From Desulforhabdus sp. TSK (GTDB lineage Bacteria; Desulfobacterota; Syntrophobacteria; Syntrophobacterales; Syntrophobacteraceae): 64,000 nt of DNA. Shown one piece after another: positions 63,334 through 64,000 of the stretch (its first letter is position 1; each line of letters starts with the position of its first letter). The position numbers were made by a program, and so were the translations under genes. The notes below the pieces were generated by a model. That model was not told the DNA's origin and did not search any database. It was given only the letters and a program-made list of their open reading frames with translations. The stretch covers positions 48,315-112,314 of the forward strand of contig NZ_BQXM01000016.1 of the NCBI RefSeq assembly GCF_022836495.1, in the 5' to 3' direction.

Positions 63334-63465
63334 AGTGCCGGGAGCTTCGGCCGAAGGCACACTCCCAACGGCACGAAAAACTAAAAACAGCGGAGCCTCC
63401 TCCCAGAAATCAATGGAACACCGTGAGCATACAGTTCTGTTTCCCCCGCCCGGCAGGGCGCGCCC

Positions 63466-64000
63466 TTGAAGCTCCTGCGCATCACTCCCGCCGGGGAAGA
63501 CGTCCCGCCGGGAAGGCAGATGGTCTTCCAGTTCAACCGTCCCGTCGTGCCCTGGGCCGCATGGAGCGCAGTCCCTCAGAGATCCCCATCAGTGCCGAAC
63601 CGCCCCCCAACTGCCAGTGGCGATGGCTCGATCCTTCCACCCTGGCCTGTCAGCTGGGTGAAAAAGACGCCCTTCGGCCGGCGACCCGCTACCGCATGGT
63701 CGTTTCTCCCGGCATCCGGGCCGAAGACCAGGCGACACTCGCCGGAGAGGTCCTTCATACCTTCACCACGGAGCGCCCCAAGGTCACGGACGTCTGGTTC
63801 AAGACCTGGAATTCGCCTCAAATCCCCCAATATTCCGTCCGCTTCAATCTCTCCGCCGTCCCGGCCTCCCTGGAGGCGCATCTCTATTTCCAGGCCCAGG
63901 GAGGGGAGCGCATCCCTGCCGCCGTCGAGGAAGAGCCGGAGTACGTCGGCTCACCGGAGCTGAAGACCGGCCGCACCTGGCGCATCACCCCCCGGACCCC
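63466..64000 (+). pseudogene. alpha-2-macroglobulin-like protein, N-terminal part with frameshift, cut by window end
   Basis: From a TTG at 63466 the frame reads LKLLRITPAGEDVPPGRQ, then MVFQFNRPVVP, matching the first strand of bacterial alpha-2-macroglobulins. At ~63,551 the reading must shift by one base: there the sequence CGTGCCCTGGGCC would give VVP-LGRMER if it had one more C. After that the other frame is clean to the window end (CQWRWLDPSTLACQ, ATRYRMVVSPGIRAEDQATL, HTFTTERPKVTDVWFKTW). No signal peptide is visible upstream in frame. It is either a decayed gene or a sequencing error in a C run. Confidence 0.75.

Noticed and set aside
1..64000. tRNA, rRNA and riboswitches
   Set aside because: No cloverleaf with conserved TTCGANNC arm, no rRNA segment and no cobalamin-box-like sequence was recognised on reading both strands; a covariance-model search would decide.

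Overview
The window looks like a chromosomal piece of a GC-rich, strictly anaerobic bacterium of the Deltaproteobacteria/Desulfobacterota, probably a sulfate-reducing or syntrophic relative of the Syntrophobacterales. The basis is a bacterial-type CODH/acetyl-CoA synthase cluster next to pyruvate phosphate dikinase, complete tryptophan and tRNA-carboxymethyl genes, and many dispersed palindromic repeats. The lineage is inferred from gene content only.

Layout. 1-10,600 is mostly housekeeping: a SEC-C/HEAT protein, a DtxR-type regulator, prephenate dehydrogenase, an SH3 protein, cmoA-cmoB, alanine racemase, a thioredoxin-fold/HEAT protein, a Gly-rich RRM protein and a small methyltransferase. 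10,828-20,893 is a five-gene block that looks like an uncatalogued defence or DNA-processing system: an unknown protein, two different BrxD-like P-loop ATPases, an Lhr-like helicase fused to a Cas4-like Fe-S nuclease, and a Dna2-like helicase with an apparent RNase_H_2-type N-terminal region. 20,877-27,250 holds a polar amino-acid ABC transporter, Fe/Mn superoxide dismutase, two little-known proteins and a Kef-type antiporter.

27,560-36,060 is a tryptophan operon on the minus strand (aroF-trpE-G-D-C-F-B-A). It is preceded by a promoter, a previously unmarked 27-codon leader peptide with three Trp codons, and two tandem intrinsic terminators, which is the layout of a transcription attenuator. 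36,197-47,200 is accessory DNA: a HigBA-like toxin-antitoxin pair with a palindromic operator, a type IV minor pilin/PilY1 cluster that looks more AT-rich, a tyrosine-recombinase remnant and an AbiE toxin-antitoxin pair. 47,376-53,000 carries a sensor kinase, a CoA-ester lyase and pyruvate phosphate dikinase. 53,545-61,339 is acsD-acsA-acsB-acsC-acsE, the carbonyl branch of the Wood-Ljungdahl pathway. The window closes with a DUF5661-like protein, a Pro-rich secreted protein and the frameshifted start of an alpha-2-macroglobulin-like gene.

Five families of small palindromic repeats are scattered between genes. One of them is a 142-bp element with terminal inverted repeats that occurs twice with no difference seen between the copies, at 17,808 and 49,034, and so behaves like a recently active MITE.
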